From Clostridiales bacterium (GTDB lineage Bacteria > Bacillota > Clostridia > Saccharofermentanales > Saccharofermentanaceae): a DNA stretch of 64,000 nt. The notes under the pieces are model-generated. The model was not told the DNA's origin. It saw only the letters and a program-made list of their open reading frames with translations, and did not search any database. Positions 40,155 to 49,500 of this stretch are shown here, one piece after another (the first letter of the stretch is position 1; every line of letters begins with the position of its first letter). The DNA lies in assembly GCA_017480325.1 (NCBI GenBank), contig JAFVAY010000006.1, positions 1 to 64,000 on the forward strand, read 5' to 3'. The position numbers and the translations under genes are program-made.

Positions 40155-42091
40155 TAGGAGATATCAGCTCCTGCCTTTATATCGTCACCGAACTCGACGA
40201 CTCTGAACCTGTCGCCGTCTCTTACGGACATGATCATACCGTTACTCTCGAGCCCCATCATCTTACGGGGTGCGAGATTAACGATCATGGCAAGGGTCTT
40301 CCCCACCAGCTGCTCAGGCTCGTAATACTTCGCAATACCGGAGAGCACCTGTCTCTCGCCGAAGCCGTCATCAACAATGAACTTAAGAAGCTTATCAGAC
40401 TTGGGAACACGCTCGCAGGACAGGACCTTTACCGCACGAAGATCGAGAGCCGCGAAGTTATCGAAGGAGGTTACGTCCTTCAAGGGCTCCTCGGGAAGCT
40501 CCCTGTCAGGTGCACTTAAGGCCTCAAGCTCGGCAAGCTCCTTCTCGATATCTATACGGGGGAACAGAACTCTTCCCTTCTTAACTGCCACCTGCGCGGG
40601 CAGAAGATGACGGGTCTTAGATGCTTCCCAGGTCGTAACATCCTCTCCTGCACCGATCTGCTCGAAGATCTCGGGGCAGATATGTGGCATTACGGGAGTA
40701 AGAAGGATCGTGCAGCGTCTCACCGTGTCAAGCAGGTTATATAGAACAGCCGCCAGTCTCGGCTTCTTAGCCTCATCCTTCGCGAGGATCCAGGGCTCGT
40801 TCTCGTCGATATACTTATTCGCGCGTGCGATGACACGGAATATCCTCTCCAGACCCTCCGAGAACCTCAGTGTAGTGAAGGCATCATCCACGAAGGAAGG
40901 CAGCTCGTCAGTAAGCTTAAGAAGCTCTTCGTCAGACTCATTAAACTCCTTCTGTAAAGGCAGGGTCTCACCGAAATACTTCTGAGCCATAGCAACAGTT
41001 CTGGAGACCAGATTACCCAGGTCATTAGCCAGATCGCTGTTATACCGGTTGAACATCTGCTCATTGGAATACGGACAGTCTGAACCGAATACCATCTCAC
41101 GAAGAAGATGATATCTCAACGAATCAACACCGTACCTCTCACTCAGGACGAAGGGATCAACAACGTTGCCCTTGGACTTACTCATCTTTCCTCCGCCCTC
41201 ACCGAAGGTGATCCAGCCGTGACCGTAGACCTTCTTAGGCAAAGGCTCTCCCAATGCCATCAGGATAGAAGGCCAGATAAGAGAGTGGAATCTTACAATC
41301 TCCTTAGCCATTACATGCATATCAGCAGGCCAGAACTTCTCGTAATCATTATAGGTATCGTTCATGTAGCCGAGAGCCGAGATATAGTTGGTAAGGGCAT
41401 CGATCCACACATACACGATATGCTTGTCATCGAAGGTAACCGGGATGCCCCACTTGAAGCTGGTTCTGGATACACACAGATCCTGAAGTCCGGGATCTAT
41501 AAAGTTATGTATCATCTCATTAACTCTGGACTTCGGATTAAGGAAGTTCCTCTCCTCGTCAAGAAGCAGCTCCTTAAGCTTAGGTGCAAAGTGAGAAAGC
41601 TTGAAGAAGTACGCTTCCTCGGAAGCATCGGTTACTACACGTCCGCAGTCGGGGCACTTGCCATCAACAAGCTGGCTCTCGGTCCAGAATGACTCACAGG
41701 GGGTACAGTACTTACCCTTGTACTCACTCTTATATATCCAGCCGTCCTTATACAGCTTCTCGAATATATTCTGAACAGTCTTGATATGGTAATCGTCGGT
41801 AGTTCTTACGAACCTGTCATAAGTGATGCCGAGTGTTGCCCACAGCTTCTGGAAGTTGTCGACGATCTCGTCTACGTAAGCCTTGGGAGTGGTCCCCAGC
41901 TCCTGAGCCTTCTTCTCGATCTTCTGACCGTGCTCATCCGTACCTGTCAGGAACATTACATCGTAGCCCTGCATTCGCTTCATTCTGGCCACAACATCGC
42001 AGGCGATGGTGGAATAGCAATGACCGATGTGCGGATTGCCCGAAGGATAATAAATGGGCGTAGTGATGTAAAACGGTGTCTTCTCTGACAT
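40154..42091 (-). CDS. metG: methionyl-tRNA synthetase
   Basis: 645 residues: class I catalytic core with PSGNPHIGHCY (HIGH motif) near residue 16, a zinc knuckle CTPCESFW...CPDCGR near residues 127-147, KMSKSKGN near residue 300, an anticodon-binding helix bundle, and a C-terminal EMAP-type tRNA-binding domain (about 545-645). It charges elongator and initiator tRNA-Met. GGGGG lies upstream of the ATG. No T-box or SAM leader is visible in the 62-nt gap before it. Confidence 0.96.
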   Translation of the reverse strand: MSEKTPFYITTPIYYPSGNPHIGHCYSTIACDVVARMKRMQGYDVMFLTGTDEHGQKIEKKAQELGTTPKAYVDEIVDNFQKLWATLGITYDRFVRTTDDYHIKTVQNIFEKLYKDGWIYKSEYKGKYCTPCESFWTESQLVDGKCPDCGRVVTDASEEAYFFKLSHFAPKLKELLLDEERNFLNPKSRVNEMIHNFIDPGLQDLCVSRTSFKWGIPVTFDDKHIVYVWIDALTNYISALGYMNDTYNDYEKFWPADMHVMAKEIVRFHSLIWPSILMALGEPLPKKVYGHGWITFGEGGGKMSKSKGNVVDPFVLSERYGVDSLRYHLLREMVFGSDCPYSNEQMFNRYNSDLANDLGNLVSRTVAMAQKYFGETLPLQKEFNESDEELLKLTDELPSFVDDAFTTLRFSEGLERIFRVIARANKYIDENEPWILAKDEAKKPRLAAVLYNLLDTVRRCTILLTPVMPHICPEIFEQIGAGEDVTTWEASKTRHLLPAQVAVKKGRVLFPRIDIEKELAELEALSAPDRELPEEPLKDVTSFDNFAALDLRAVKVLSCERVPKSDKLLKFIVDDGFGERQVLSGIAKYYEPEQLVGKTLAMIVNLAPRKMMGLESNGMIMSVRDGDRFRVVEFGDDIKAGADIS

Positions 42092-42153
42092 AGATAGAGA
42101 ACCCCCTGACTATAGATTAACCGTATTAGTATATCACAAAGAGGATATGAATA

Positions 42154-44613
42154 TCAGCCGAAGTACTGATTCCAGAAGGCGAATACCGACATGGGCTTGC
42201 CGAAGTAGTAGCCCTGAATAATATCGGCGTCCATATCGCGGATCATTATGTATTGCTCCTTCGTCTCAACGCCCTCTACTACTACTCCCTTCCCGATGGA
42301 GTGAGCAAGCATTGTCATAGCTGAGATAAATGTATTATCGAACTTGTTGGACAGCATATCATCCACGAAGGTCTTATCTATCTTGATCTCATCTACCGGC
42401 AGGTCCTTAAGATAACCAAAGGACGAATAACCTGAGCCGAAGTCATCAAGAGCAGTCCTGATATTATGCTCGTGTAATAACTCGATATTACGTCTGCAGG
42501 CCGACATATTCTGCATGAGAGAGGTCTCAGTAAGCTCGATCAGGATGTTCTCGGCAGCAAGCTTATGCTTCTTCAGGCACTCGAGAACATATTCTACATA
42601 GCCCTCGCTTACGAGGTCATCGGCCGTAGCATTGATATGAACATAGAAATCTCTCGGAGCGCCCTTGGATATCCACTCAGAGCACTGACGGATGGCTTCG
42701 TTGACGATCCACCTGCCTACAGCCTCCATCTGGTTAATGGCATCAAGTGCCGCCACCACCTTCTCGGGATTCTCCGGCGAGCCTCCGGGCTTGATCCAAC
42801 GAAGGAGAGCCTCCGCGCCCCTAAGTGTACCGGTCTTGGCATCGGTAAGAGGCTGATAATAAAGCATGAAGTTCTCGAAGCCGTTCATGATATTAGAGGA
42901 TATAGTCATCTGGAAGTCGAGCTTCTCCCTAAGCGCATTCCTGTCGGAGGGAGAGAACACGGCGTACCTGAGGCTCTTGTCCTCCTTGACCTTGTGAAGC
43001 GTTATCTCAGCCTGACTCAGAAGCTCCTTGGAGGTCCGTCCCTCAGGATAGAAGGATGCTGACGCCAGAAGCGTGATAAAGAATTTACCCGACTCCGTCT
43101 CGAAGGGCTCCTCTGACCCTTCTATAACGCTCTTCATGTAGTTTCCTACCTTGATCTGAGAAGCCTCAGGCCACAGCACTGCGAAGTTATCAGTCCCTAT
43201 GTGATAAAGGCGTGCCCTCTCGGGAAGTGTCTTGGTAAGATAGTCCGCGAGATTAATAAGGAGCCTGTCGCCTGCCTCCTTACCGTAACGGTCCGTAAGT
43301 TCATGGAAATCATTGATATCGTACATTATGACAGCCGCGCAGCTTACACTTCCGTCTCTTATAACAAGATCCACATCATGTGTGAGTCTCTGCATGGTAT
43401 GAAGACCTGTAAGCTCGTGAGAGGTTCCGGCCTTCTCGAAGTTCTCCTTGACCTCATTCATGGCAGACAAATCGAGAATACTTCCCGTAAGCATATGTGT
43501 AAGAGAATTCCTGTTCTCGAAGGACTTACCTCTTATGGCTACCCAGAAGGATCTCTCGTCACTGCCCTTTGCTCTGACCTCTATGGCGAACCTAGTACCC
43601 GTCTCCTGAATGGAGCGGTTAAGGATATTCCTGAAGCGCTGTCTGTCGGAGGGGATGATATAAGCCTCCAGAGCCTCCGTAAAATCTCCCTCTATCGTAA
43701 GCGGAAAGTCAGGGAAAATATTCCTAATATTCTCAGAGATAGTCGTGACATTACGGTTAAGATCCGTGTTGAAGATCGCGGCGTTAAGACCGTCAATCAT
43801 GTTATCCCACAGAAAGTCCTCATTGACAAAGCTTGTAACATCAGAGAATATTCCCGATACATAACGCCCTTCACTTCCGTAATCAGAGAAGCCGTCAGTC
43901 CTTAAGAATATCTCTCCTCTTCCGGGAGCCAGGAACCTTACCTGCAGGCCTCCGTCGAAGTTATGATACTCGATATAGTTGACCAGAGCATCGTGGAGCA
44001 TCTCCGTATCATCAGGATGAATGTACTGCTTATAGGACTGAGAAAAATTAACAAATTCAGGACCTTTAAGATCAAACTCCTCGACGAAGTTCTCACTTAC
44101 TATACACACATCTCTTCTGATATCGTATACGAACAGATAAGAGCTTATATCTGGGCCGAACAGCTCGGTGAATGCACGGTGTCTTATATCCGGAGTCTTA
44201 TCCTTTATAACTGCCAGTATGAAGCGGGACCTGTTAATAGTCTCCACCTTCATGATAACCTCCAGATCAGAGACTTCTGAATTGATACCCATGAGCTGAT
44301 GCTCGATGGTAAGGATCATGGAGTCATGCTCCATAAGCTCACCTATGGTTGTCTCGTACTTGGAGGTTATTAACGTCCTCTGGTCACTCGGAATGCTCTG
44401 ATAGAACTGGGAAAGATACATGAATCCGCCGGCAGCAAGACCAAGCAGATCGCTCATACCGTCTGAGAAGCATATCTCCTTCTCCCACGGATCAATAACG
44501 GCAATGGCCTTATAGGAACCTGTAAGAAGAGGCATATAAGCATGAAGAGGAAGCTCCTTGATATAGGAGATCAGCGTCTCTCTTGTTATCTTCTCGCCGT
44601 TAGTGTCATTCAT
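42154..44613 (-). CDS. PAS - degenerate GGDEF - EAL signalling protein
   Basis: 819 residues with no clear membrane segment. The first ~400 residues contain PAS-like sensor repeats. The GGDEF-like domain reads GTDNF at 473-477, so diguanylate cyclase activity is unlikely. The EAL domain keeps EALLRW (601-603), ELTETSL, LDDFGSGYSSFGYL, the IKIDKTF lysine and VVEGVET, so cyclic-di-GMP phosphodiesterase activity is plausible, perhaps GTP-activated through the degenerate domain as in other proteins of this type. Its start overlaps the rsmI stop. Confidence 0.9.
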   Translation of the reverse strand: MNDTNGEKITRETLISYIKELPLHAYMPLLTGSYKAIAVIDPWEKEICFSDGMSDLLGLAAGGFMYLSQFYQSIPSDQRTLITSKYETTIGELMEHDSMILTIEHQLMGINSEVSDLEVIMKVETINRSRFILAVIKDKTPDIRHRAFTELFGPDISSYLFVYDIRRDVCIVSENFVEEFDLKGPEFVNFSQSYKQYIHPDDTEMLHDALVNYIEYHNFDGGLQVRFLAPGRGEIFLRTDGFSDYGSEGRYVSGIFSDVTSFVNEDFLWDNMIDGLNAAIFNTDLNRNVTTISENIRNIFPDFPLTIEGDFTEALEAYIIPSDRQRFRNILNRSIQETGTRFAIEVRAKGSDERSFWVAIRGKSFENRNSLTHMLTGSILDLSAMNEVKENFEKAGTSHELTGLHTMQRLTHDVDLVIRDGSVSCAAVIMYDINDFHELTDRYGKEAGDRLLINLADYLTKTLPERARLYHIGTDNFAVLWPEASQIKVGNYMKSVIEGSEEPFETESGKFFITLLASASFYPEGRTSKELLSQAEITLHKVKEDKSLRYAVFSPSDRNALREKLDFQMTISSNIMNGFENFMLYYQPLTDAKTGTLRGAEALLRWIKPGGSPENPEKVVAALDAINQMEAVGRWIVNEAIRQCSEWISKGAPRDFYVHINATADDLVSEGYVEYVLECLKKHKLAAENILIELTETSLMQNMSACRRNIELLHEHNIRTALDDFGSGYSSFGYLKDLPVDEIKIDKTFVDDMLSNKFDNTFISAMTMLAHSIGKGVVVEGVETKEQYIMIRDMDADIIQGYYFGKPMSVFAFWNQYFG

Positions 44614-45473
44614 TATAGATCGCCTCTGTCGTTATCCTCTGATTTTAACAGATTAAGCACCCTGGCGTACATTTCTTTTTTGGATACTCCCGTGTCAGAG
44701 GATAAAAGCTCTGATATCTTCTTGACCGGCATCCCCGAGGCCCGCAGTCTCAAAATCTCGTCATCTATGGCTTTATCATCCGTCTCTTTAGTCTTCCCGC
44801 TTATACCGAGGGGCTCAAGGCATACCACAAACTCACCCCGGGGCTCGGTCTTCTCATAATACTCGACCGCATCGGCCACTGTCATTCTTATGACCTCTTC
44901 GTATTTCTTGGTAAGCTCTCTACAGAAGGCGGCCTGCTTCTCTCCGAAGCCCTCCTCCGTCAATTCGTCCAGAAGCCTTCTTAATCTGTGAGGAGCCTCA
45001 TACAGAACTATGGTCTCATCATATTCTTTAAGCTTTTTAAGTCTTTTACGCCTGTCGGAGCCGGAGTTCGGAAGGAAGCCTTCGTAGTGGTAATACCGGG
45101 TCGACAGACCGCTCATCACCAGCGCCGTAACAGCCGCGACAGGGCCGGGGATTACGGTAAATTCCACACCCTCATCGATACACAGCCTTACAAGATCCTC
45201 TCCGGGATCGCTTATAGCCGGCATACCCGCATCAGACACCTGAGCAACATTGATACCCTGCTTAAGGAACTTAATGATCTCTGCTCCCTTAGATGCCTTG
45301 TTATGCTCGTGATAGGAGATGAGCCTCTTTCCTTCGATACCAAGTTCCTTAAGAAGGATCCCGGTAACCCTGGTATCCTCGCAGGCGATCATATCCGCCT
45401 GTCCCAGAAGCTCTGTGGCCCGGCTTGATATATCTCCCATATTCCCTATCGGTGTTCCTATCAGATAAAGCAA
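44613..45473 (-). CDS. rsmI: 16S rRNA (cytidine1402-2'-O)-methyltransferase
   Basis: 286 residues of the tetrapyrrole-methylase-fold RsmI family: LIGTPIGNMGDIS at the N terminus, CEDTRVT, SDAGMPAISDPG near residue 80 and the YEAPHRL motif. It 2'-O-methylates C1402 in the ribosomal decoding centre. A C-terminal ~50-residue helical tail is present. It overlaps trmN6 by 13 nt. Confidence 0.94.
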   Translation of the reverse strand: MLYLIGTPIGNMGDISSRATELLGQADMIACEDTRVTGILLKELGIEGKRLISYHEHNKASKGAEIIKFLKQGINVAQVSDAGMPAISDPGEDLVRLCIDEGVEFTVIPGPVAAVTALVMSGLSTRYYHYEGFLPNSGSDRRKRLKKLKEYDETIVLYEAPHRLRRLLDELTEEGFGEKQAAFCRELTKKYEEVIRMTVADAVEYYEKTEPRGEFVVCLEPLGISGKTKETDDKAIDDEILRLRASGMPVKKISELLSSDTGVSKKEMYARVLNLLKSEDNDRGDL

Positions 45474-46243
45474 TCCGTCTGCTCCTTATCGTAAATATCC
45501 AGAAGTCTTGAAGAGGTCCTGCTCTTACCGTCCTCCATCTCATTTAATATCAAAGGCGGTAATATCTCAAGCTTAGGATCCGTAGCGGTCTTACGTCCGC
45601 AGATCAGGACCACCTCCGCCTTACTGTCAACAAAAGGATGCACGGACATGATATACCCTGGCTTAACTCCGTACCTGTCCATAAGAAGCAGGACTTCATC
45701 CGCTCTCGAGGCTGCCATAACAACTGTCATCAGACCCGAGGACGGAATAAGCCTTGAGGCTCCGGCCGATATAAAATCCTCGAGACTCCCATTCTTCTCG
45801 AATCGCCCCTTAAGCTTCCCTTGACGGGTCTCATCCGACATGGGACCGGTTCCAATCCTGAAGAATGGAGGATTCATAAGGACCAGGTCATACTGCTGCC
45901 GTCTTATGTTATCGGGAAGCGCGCGGACATCGCCATTATAAGCTTTGATGCTTTCCTCTATCCCGTTAAGCTCTATATTCTTAAGAAGCACCTCACAGGC
46001 TTCTTCATCTATCTCTAGAGCATCGATATGAACATCAGGGCGCCTTCCGAAGGCAAGAAGAGATGCCGCCCCGCAGTTGGCTCCAAGCTCCAGAAGCCTA
46101 TAAGCCCTCCCCTCCTTCAGGAAGGATGAGGTAAACCACGACAGAAGCACGGTATCCGTACCGAAGCGGAAGCCGTCCCTGAGCTGATATAGCTTAAGGC
46201 CTCTTCTTCCCAGGTCCTCTAATGTGAGCCTTGATTCATCCAT
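45461..46243 (-). CDS. trmN6: tRNA1(Val) adenine-37 N6-methyltransferase type enzyme
   Basis: 260 residues of the YfiC/TrmN6 class: LKLYQLRDGFRFGTDTVLL at the start, SAM-binding LLELGANCGAASLL near residue 48, and the N6-methyltransferase catalytic motif NPPFF near residue 124. The family methylates A37 of tRNA1-Val. The ATG at 46243 has no Shine-Dalgarno site and lies 6 nt after a TATAAT hexamer, so its mRNA may be leaderless. First gene of trmN6-rsmI-PAS/EAL. Confidence 0.88.
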   Translation of the reverse strand: MDESRLTLEDLGRRGLKLYQLRDGFRFGTDTVLLSWFTSSFLKEGRAYRLLELGANCGAASLLAFGRRPDVHIDALEIDEEACEVLLKNIELNGIEESIKAYNGDVRALPDNIRRQQYDLVLMNPPFFRIGTGPMSDETRQGKLKGRFEKNGSLEDFISAGASRLIPSSGLMTVVMAASRADEVLLLMDRYGVKPGYIMSVHPFVDSKAEVVLICGRKTATDPKLEILPPLILNEMEDGKSRTSSRLLDIYDKEQTDCFI

Positions 46244-46249
46244 GCATTA

Positions 46250-46255
46250 ATTATA
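46250..46255 (-). promoter_or_regulatory. -10 element placed 6 nt before the trmN6 ATG
   Basis: TATAAT on the minus strand (46255-46250) followed by six bases and ATG. No good -35 is visible because the ferredoxin terminator occupies that region, so this is weaker than the deoR case. Confidence 0.5.
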
Positions 46256-46260
46256 ACGCG

Positions 46261-46289
46261 AAAAACCCCGAAGGCGTGAGCCTTCGGGG
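46261..46289 (-). terminator. rho-independent terminator of the ferredoxin gene
   Basis: Stem CCCCGAAGG / CCTTCGGGG with a 6-nt loop and five T on the minus strand. Confidence 0.93.
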
Positions 46290-46320
46290 CATCATCTGAT
46301 TTCTTATGGTCTGATCTTAC

Positions 46321-46491
46321 TTATTCCTCGGAAATCGCAGATACGGGGCAAACACCCGCGCATGCACCGCAAGAGATGCAGACTTCGGGATCAATGTTGT
46401 ACTGTGTATCGCCAGCTGAGATAGCGGATACGGGACAACCGTCAGCGCAAGTACCGCATGAGATGCAAGAATCTGAAATTACATATGCCAT
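46321..46491 (-). CDS. 2[4Fe-4S] ferredoxin
   Basis: A 56-residue clostridial-type ferredoxin. Two cluster motifs are complete: CISCGTCADGCP near residue 9 and CISCGACAGVCP near residue 38. It is the low-potential electron carrier for pyruvate oxidoreductase, hydrogenase and related enzymes. AGGAGG lies 10 nt before the ATG. It follows ricT by 86 nt without an intervening terminator and ends at a strong one. Confidence 0.96.
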   Translation of the reverse strand: MAYVISDSCISCGTCADGCPVSAISAGDTQYNIDPEVCISCGACAGVCPVSAISEE

Positions 46492-46577
46492 GTTTGCTTA
46501 CCTCCTATTTGATATGCACTTACATTATTACACAAAAAAATAATTATGGACGATTCTTGGCAAGGTTTAACAAAGAA

Positions 46578-47462
46578 TTAAAATTCGTCAGACCCGCCTT
46601 CATCCTCCGAATCGCTCACGCGACCCTTGCCGGAATTATGTGTATTCATGTCATGATTAAGAGGCTCCAGTCCCTCCCACGAGTATATGGCAGTAGTAAA
46701 GGATTCATCCTCGGCAAACTTAACTGTCACCTTCTCCGTAATATAGTTTACGTCAGCGACAATGCCCATACCGTCAGGGGTTCTTATCCTCTTGCCCTGC
46801 TTGGGAAGACGCTTACGAGCATCTGCGTACGCATCCTTTTCGTACTGAAGGCAGCACATGAGTCTGCCGCAGGCGCCGTTAAGCTTACCGGGGTTTAAGG
46901 ACATGCCCTGCTCCCTCGCCGCCCTCAAGGTAACGGGCGCGAACTTATCTAGGAAGGTGCAGCAGCAAAGCTCTCTTCCGCACATGCCGATACCGCCTAC
47001 GAGCCTCGACTGATCTCTGGAGCCTATCTGACGGAGTTCGATCCGCGCACGGAAGGACGATACCAGCTCCTTAACAAGCTCACGGAAATCAACTCTGTTA
47101 TCGGATGTAAAGTAGAAGGTGACCTTCTTACCGTCGAAGGTAAACACAGCCTCGATGAGATTCATGTCAAGCTTATACTTACCGATAAGCTCCAGACAAA
47201 GGTCGTAGGCCTCCCTCTCCTTAACGGTCCTTATCTGACCGCGCTCGATTTCCTTTGAGGTCGCGAGCCTTAATACAGGAAGGACCTCCTCCCCGATCAG
47301 GGAATCATCCAGATCTATCGGCACGCCTATTACCTTGCCGAGATCAAGACCTCCCGCGGTCTGTGCCATAACATAATCGCCGGCCTTAAGGTCGATGCCG
47401 TCGCAGGTGTATTTGGTTGTCTTACCGCCCTCGCGGAAACTCAGATTAACGGTTCTTCTCAT
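46578..47462 (-). CDS. ricT: RicT / YaaT family PSP1-domain protein
   Basis: 294 residues. The PSP1 domain fills most of the protein, with the cysteine-rich signatures GMCGRELCCCTFL and GACGRLMCCLQYE near residues 160-200 that in Bacillus RicT contribute to Fe-S cluster binding in the RicAFT complex, which promotes mRNA processing by RNase Y and sporulation phosphorelay. ATG 47462 is preferred over a frame extension to 47540 because AGGAGC lies 6-7 nt upstream. It overlaps holB by 17 nt, the same neighbour as in Bacillus. An acidic low-complexity tail ends the protein. Confidence 0.92.
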   Translation of the reverse strand: MRRTVNLSFREGGKTTKYTCDGIDLKAGDYVMAQTAGGLDLGKVIGVPIDLDDSLIGEEVLPVLRLATSKEIERGQIRTVKEREAYDLCLELIGKYKLDMNLIEAVFTFDGKKVTFYFTSDNRVDFRELVKELVSSFRARIELRQIGSRDQSRLVGGIGMCGRELCCCTFLDKFAPVTLRAAREQGMSLNPGKLNGACGRLMCCLQYEKDAYADARKRLPKQGKRIRTPDGMGIVADVNYITEKVTVKFAEDESFTTAIYSWEGLEPLNHDMNTHNSGKGRVSDSEDEGGSDEF

Positions 47463-48468
47463 AATGAAGCTCCTTATGTATACGTATAAGCATGTTGCAG
47501 CAGTTGACTTCGAAGCTGACGTTGACCCGGGACGCGTCAATAAAGTCCGTTACAGCCCTCTGTGCTTCGCTTACGTTGATCAGCGTAACTGCACTGTTTC
47601 TTGACACGAAGTCAAGTATCTCCCGCCTCTTATCGGAGTTCTTGATACCCGAGGGGTCAGGCACAGCAATAGCTGAGGCCACATCCCCCAGAGTCCAGAT
47701 CATAAGAAGCAGCAACTCATCCATCTTATCACGATTCTTGTCGAAGTACTGAAATTCATCATACAGAATATCCGTGTACTTAAGCCTCGGCATGTTCATA
47801 ATAAGCTCGAATATATGATCTCTCTCCTCCATGAAGTCAGCGTCATTCATCAAGGACAAGGCCTTTCCCGGGATACTCGAAGAGAAGGAGGACAGGAATT
47901 CCAGTTTCTCGTCACTTAAGGTCTCGTCTGAATTTGCCCGAAGGATAGTCTTCATCTGCTCGTCCGTATACTCATGGAAGGGCATCTCGGTGACTCTTGA
48001 CAGTATGGTCTGAAGAAGTCTCGAGGTATCGGAGCAAAGGAGGATATATATCAGATGCTCTGAGGGCTCCTCCAGTGACTTAAGCATCAGATTCTGACAT
48101 TCAGATGAAGCCTTATCGGCATTGATGATCAACACCTTACGTGAAGACAGCTGAGGCTTGACCTCCGCATCTCTTATAATGTCGCGAAGATCGGCGATCC
48201 TTATATTCTTACGTCCTTCGGTGGGCTCCACCTCGATAAGATCCGGGTGCGTCCCCGCCTCTATATACTTACAGGAAGCGCACTTATCGCAGGCACCGTC
48301 CGCTTTCTTATCCATACACAGAATAGCCTTGGCGGTCTCCTTAGCGAAGAGATGCTTACCTATACCTTCGGGTCCTGTATAAAGAAGGGATGTCGCCGCG
48401 GCATTAGCTGTGATCTCCTTAAGCCTGGACTTTATCAGGTCCTGCCCTGTCAGCCTATCAAATCCCAT
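47446..48468 (-). CDS. holB: DNA polymerase III subunit delta prime
   Basis: 340 residues of the clamp-loader AAA+ family: TGPEGIGKHLFA near residue 32 is a P-loop, C-x2-C-x2-C zinc cysteines lie in CDKCASC, and SSRKVLIINADKAS holds the Walker-B-like region. It helps load the sliding clamp. The third helical domain is present. Overlaps tmk by 19 nt. Confidence 0.93.
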   Translation of the reverse strand: MGFDRLTGQDLIKSRLKEITANAAATSLLYTGPEGIGKHLFAKETAKAILCMDKKADGACDKCASCKYIEAGTHPDLIEVEPTEGRKNIRIADLRDIIRDAEVKPQLSSRKVLIINADKASSECQNLMLKSLEEPSEHLIYILLCSDTSRLLQTILSRVTEMPFHEYTDEQMKTILRANSDETLSDEKLEFLSSFSSSIPGKALSLMNDADFMEERDHIFELIMNMPRLKYTDILYDEFQYFDKNRDKMDELLLLMIWTLGDVASAIAVPDPSGIKNSDKRREILDFVSRNSAVTLINVSEAQRAVTDFIDASRVNVSFEVNCCNMLIRIHKELHYEKNR

Positions 48469-49070
48469 ACTTGCTTTCTGATATCCTCATATATAGCCTC
48501 AGGGGAACGGTCGGCATCAAGCACCGTAATACGCTCCTCTGTCCTGGCAAGCTCCAGGTAGCCCTCTCTCACCTTCTCCTGATAAGAAAGGCCCATGAGC
48601 TCGATACGATCCTCTTCGCCTCGCGTAGCTCTTCTTCCGTAGGCGGTCTTCGGGTCGATGTCAAGAAGGAAGGTAACATCCGGCGTGGTCTCATTCGTCG
48701 CCTTCATGTTAAGAAAATCCGTAAGATCTCTTCCCATCTTGTTCGCGTAGCCCTGATAAGCCGAGGTGGAATCATAGAAACGGTCGCATAGCACATGCAC
48801 TCCTCGCTCCAAGGCGGGCAGGATAACCTCTTCCGTTATCTGTGCCCTTGCCGCCTCGAAAAGCAACAGCTCCGCCATCCTGGTCATAGAGTCGTTCTTT
48901 CTATCAAGAAGAATAGTCCTGATCTTCTCCCCCACAGCCGTACCGCCGGGTTCTCTAACCTCTATGAACTCCAGTCCCTTAGCCTTAAATTCGTTCTTAA
49001 GAAGATTAAGCTGTGTGCTCTTGCCACAGCCGTCAATACCTTCGAATGTAATAAAAACACCCTTGCTCAT
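48450..49070 (-). CDS. tmk: thymidylate kinase
   Basis: 206 residues: P-loop FEGIDGCGKST near residue 8, DRFYDSTSAYQGYA with the DR(Y/F) motif near residue 93, and the LID segment RATRGEEDRIE. It phosphorylates dTMP to dTDP. It overlaps the upstream Asn/Arg-rich gene by 4 nt and holB by 19 nt, so the replication genes are tightly coupled. Confidence 0.96.
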   Translation of the reverse strand: MSKGVFITFEGIDGCGKSTQLNLLKNEFKAKGLEFIEVREPGGTAVGEKIRTILLDRKNDSMTRMAELLLFEAARAQITEEVILPALERGVHVLCDRFYDSTSAYQGYANKMGRDLTDFLNMKATNETTPDVTFLLDIDPKTAYGRRATRGEEDRIELMGLSYQEKVREGYLELARTEERITVLDADRSPEAIYEDIRKQVWDLIG

Positions 49071-49480
49071 TCAAGCTTGATCGTATGGATCTCCGCGATA
49101 TCGATCCATATCTCTTTCTCTATTCTGTCGTTATCGGCCCTGATATCGGCTACAGTCTCCTCAGCTGGCTTGATCTTCTTGGGAGGCTCGGCATTTCTTC
49201 TGTAGGGCTTCCTGTTCTGATCGTTCCTTCTGTTATCTTTTCTTGGATTCTTTCTGTTCTCGCCGTTACCGTTATCCTTATTGGGATTGGTATTACCGCG
49301 GTTCTCCTGGCGCTCAGAACGATTGGAAGCATTGGGATTGCTGCCGTTATTGTTGTTACCGTTATTTCTGTTTCTGTTCCTATTCCTGTTTCTGTTATTG
49401 TAATTACGGTTACGATTCTGTCCGTTACCGTTATTTCTGTTATTCTCAGAAGCTGCAGGTGTAGAATTATTTTCTGCCAT
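49067..49480 (-). CDS. Asn/Arg-rich low-complexity protein
   Basis: 137 residues from ATG 49480 (AAGGAG 7 nt upstream). Residues about 10-95 are an intrinsically disordered tract dominated by Asn and Arg in NR/RN alternation, with Gly and Asp added further on. The last ~40 residues look ordered (ADIRADNDRIEKEIWIDIAEIHTIKLE). Basic low-complexity tracts of this sort often bind RNA, but no function is known. It sits between folBK and tmk, coupled to tmk by a 4-nt overlap, which suggests it is expressed with the folate and replication genes. Confidence 0.75.
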   Translation of the reverse strand: MAENNSTPAASENNRNNGNGQNRNRNYNNRNRNRNRNRNNGNNNNGSNPNASNRSERQENRGNTNPNKDNGNGENRKNPRKDNRRNDQNRKPYRRNAEPPKKIKPAEETVADIRADNDRIEKEIWIDIAEIHTIKLE

Positions 49481-49500
49481 CAGATTACTCCTTTGTTTTA

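Noticed and set aside
40154..42153. T-box or SAM riboswitch before metG, and a T-box before aspS
   Set aside because: The upstream gaps are under 100 nt and contain ordinary promoters and ribosome sites only.
49240..49470. Low-complexity repeat as possible satellite or array
   Set aside because: It is the Asn/Arg-coding tract of a gene with a good Shine-Dalgarno site and an ordered C-terminal tail.
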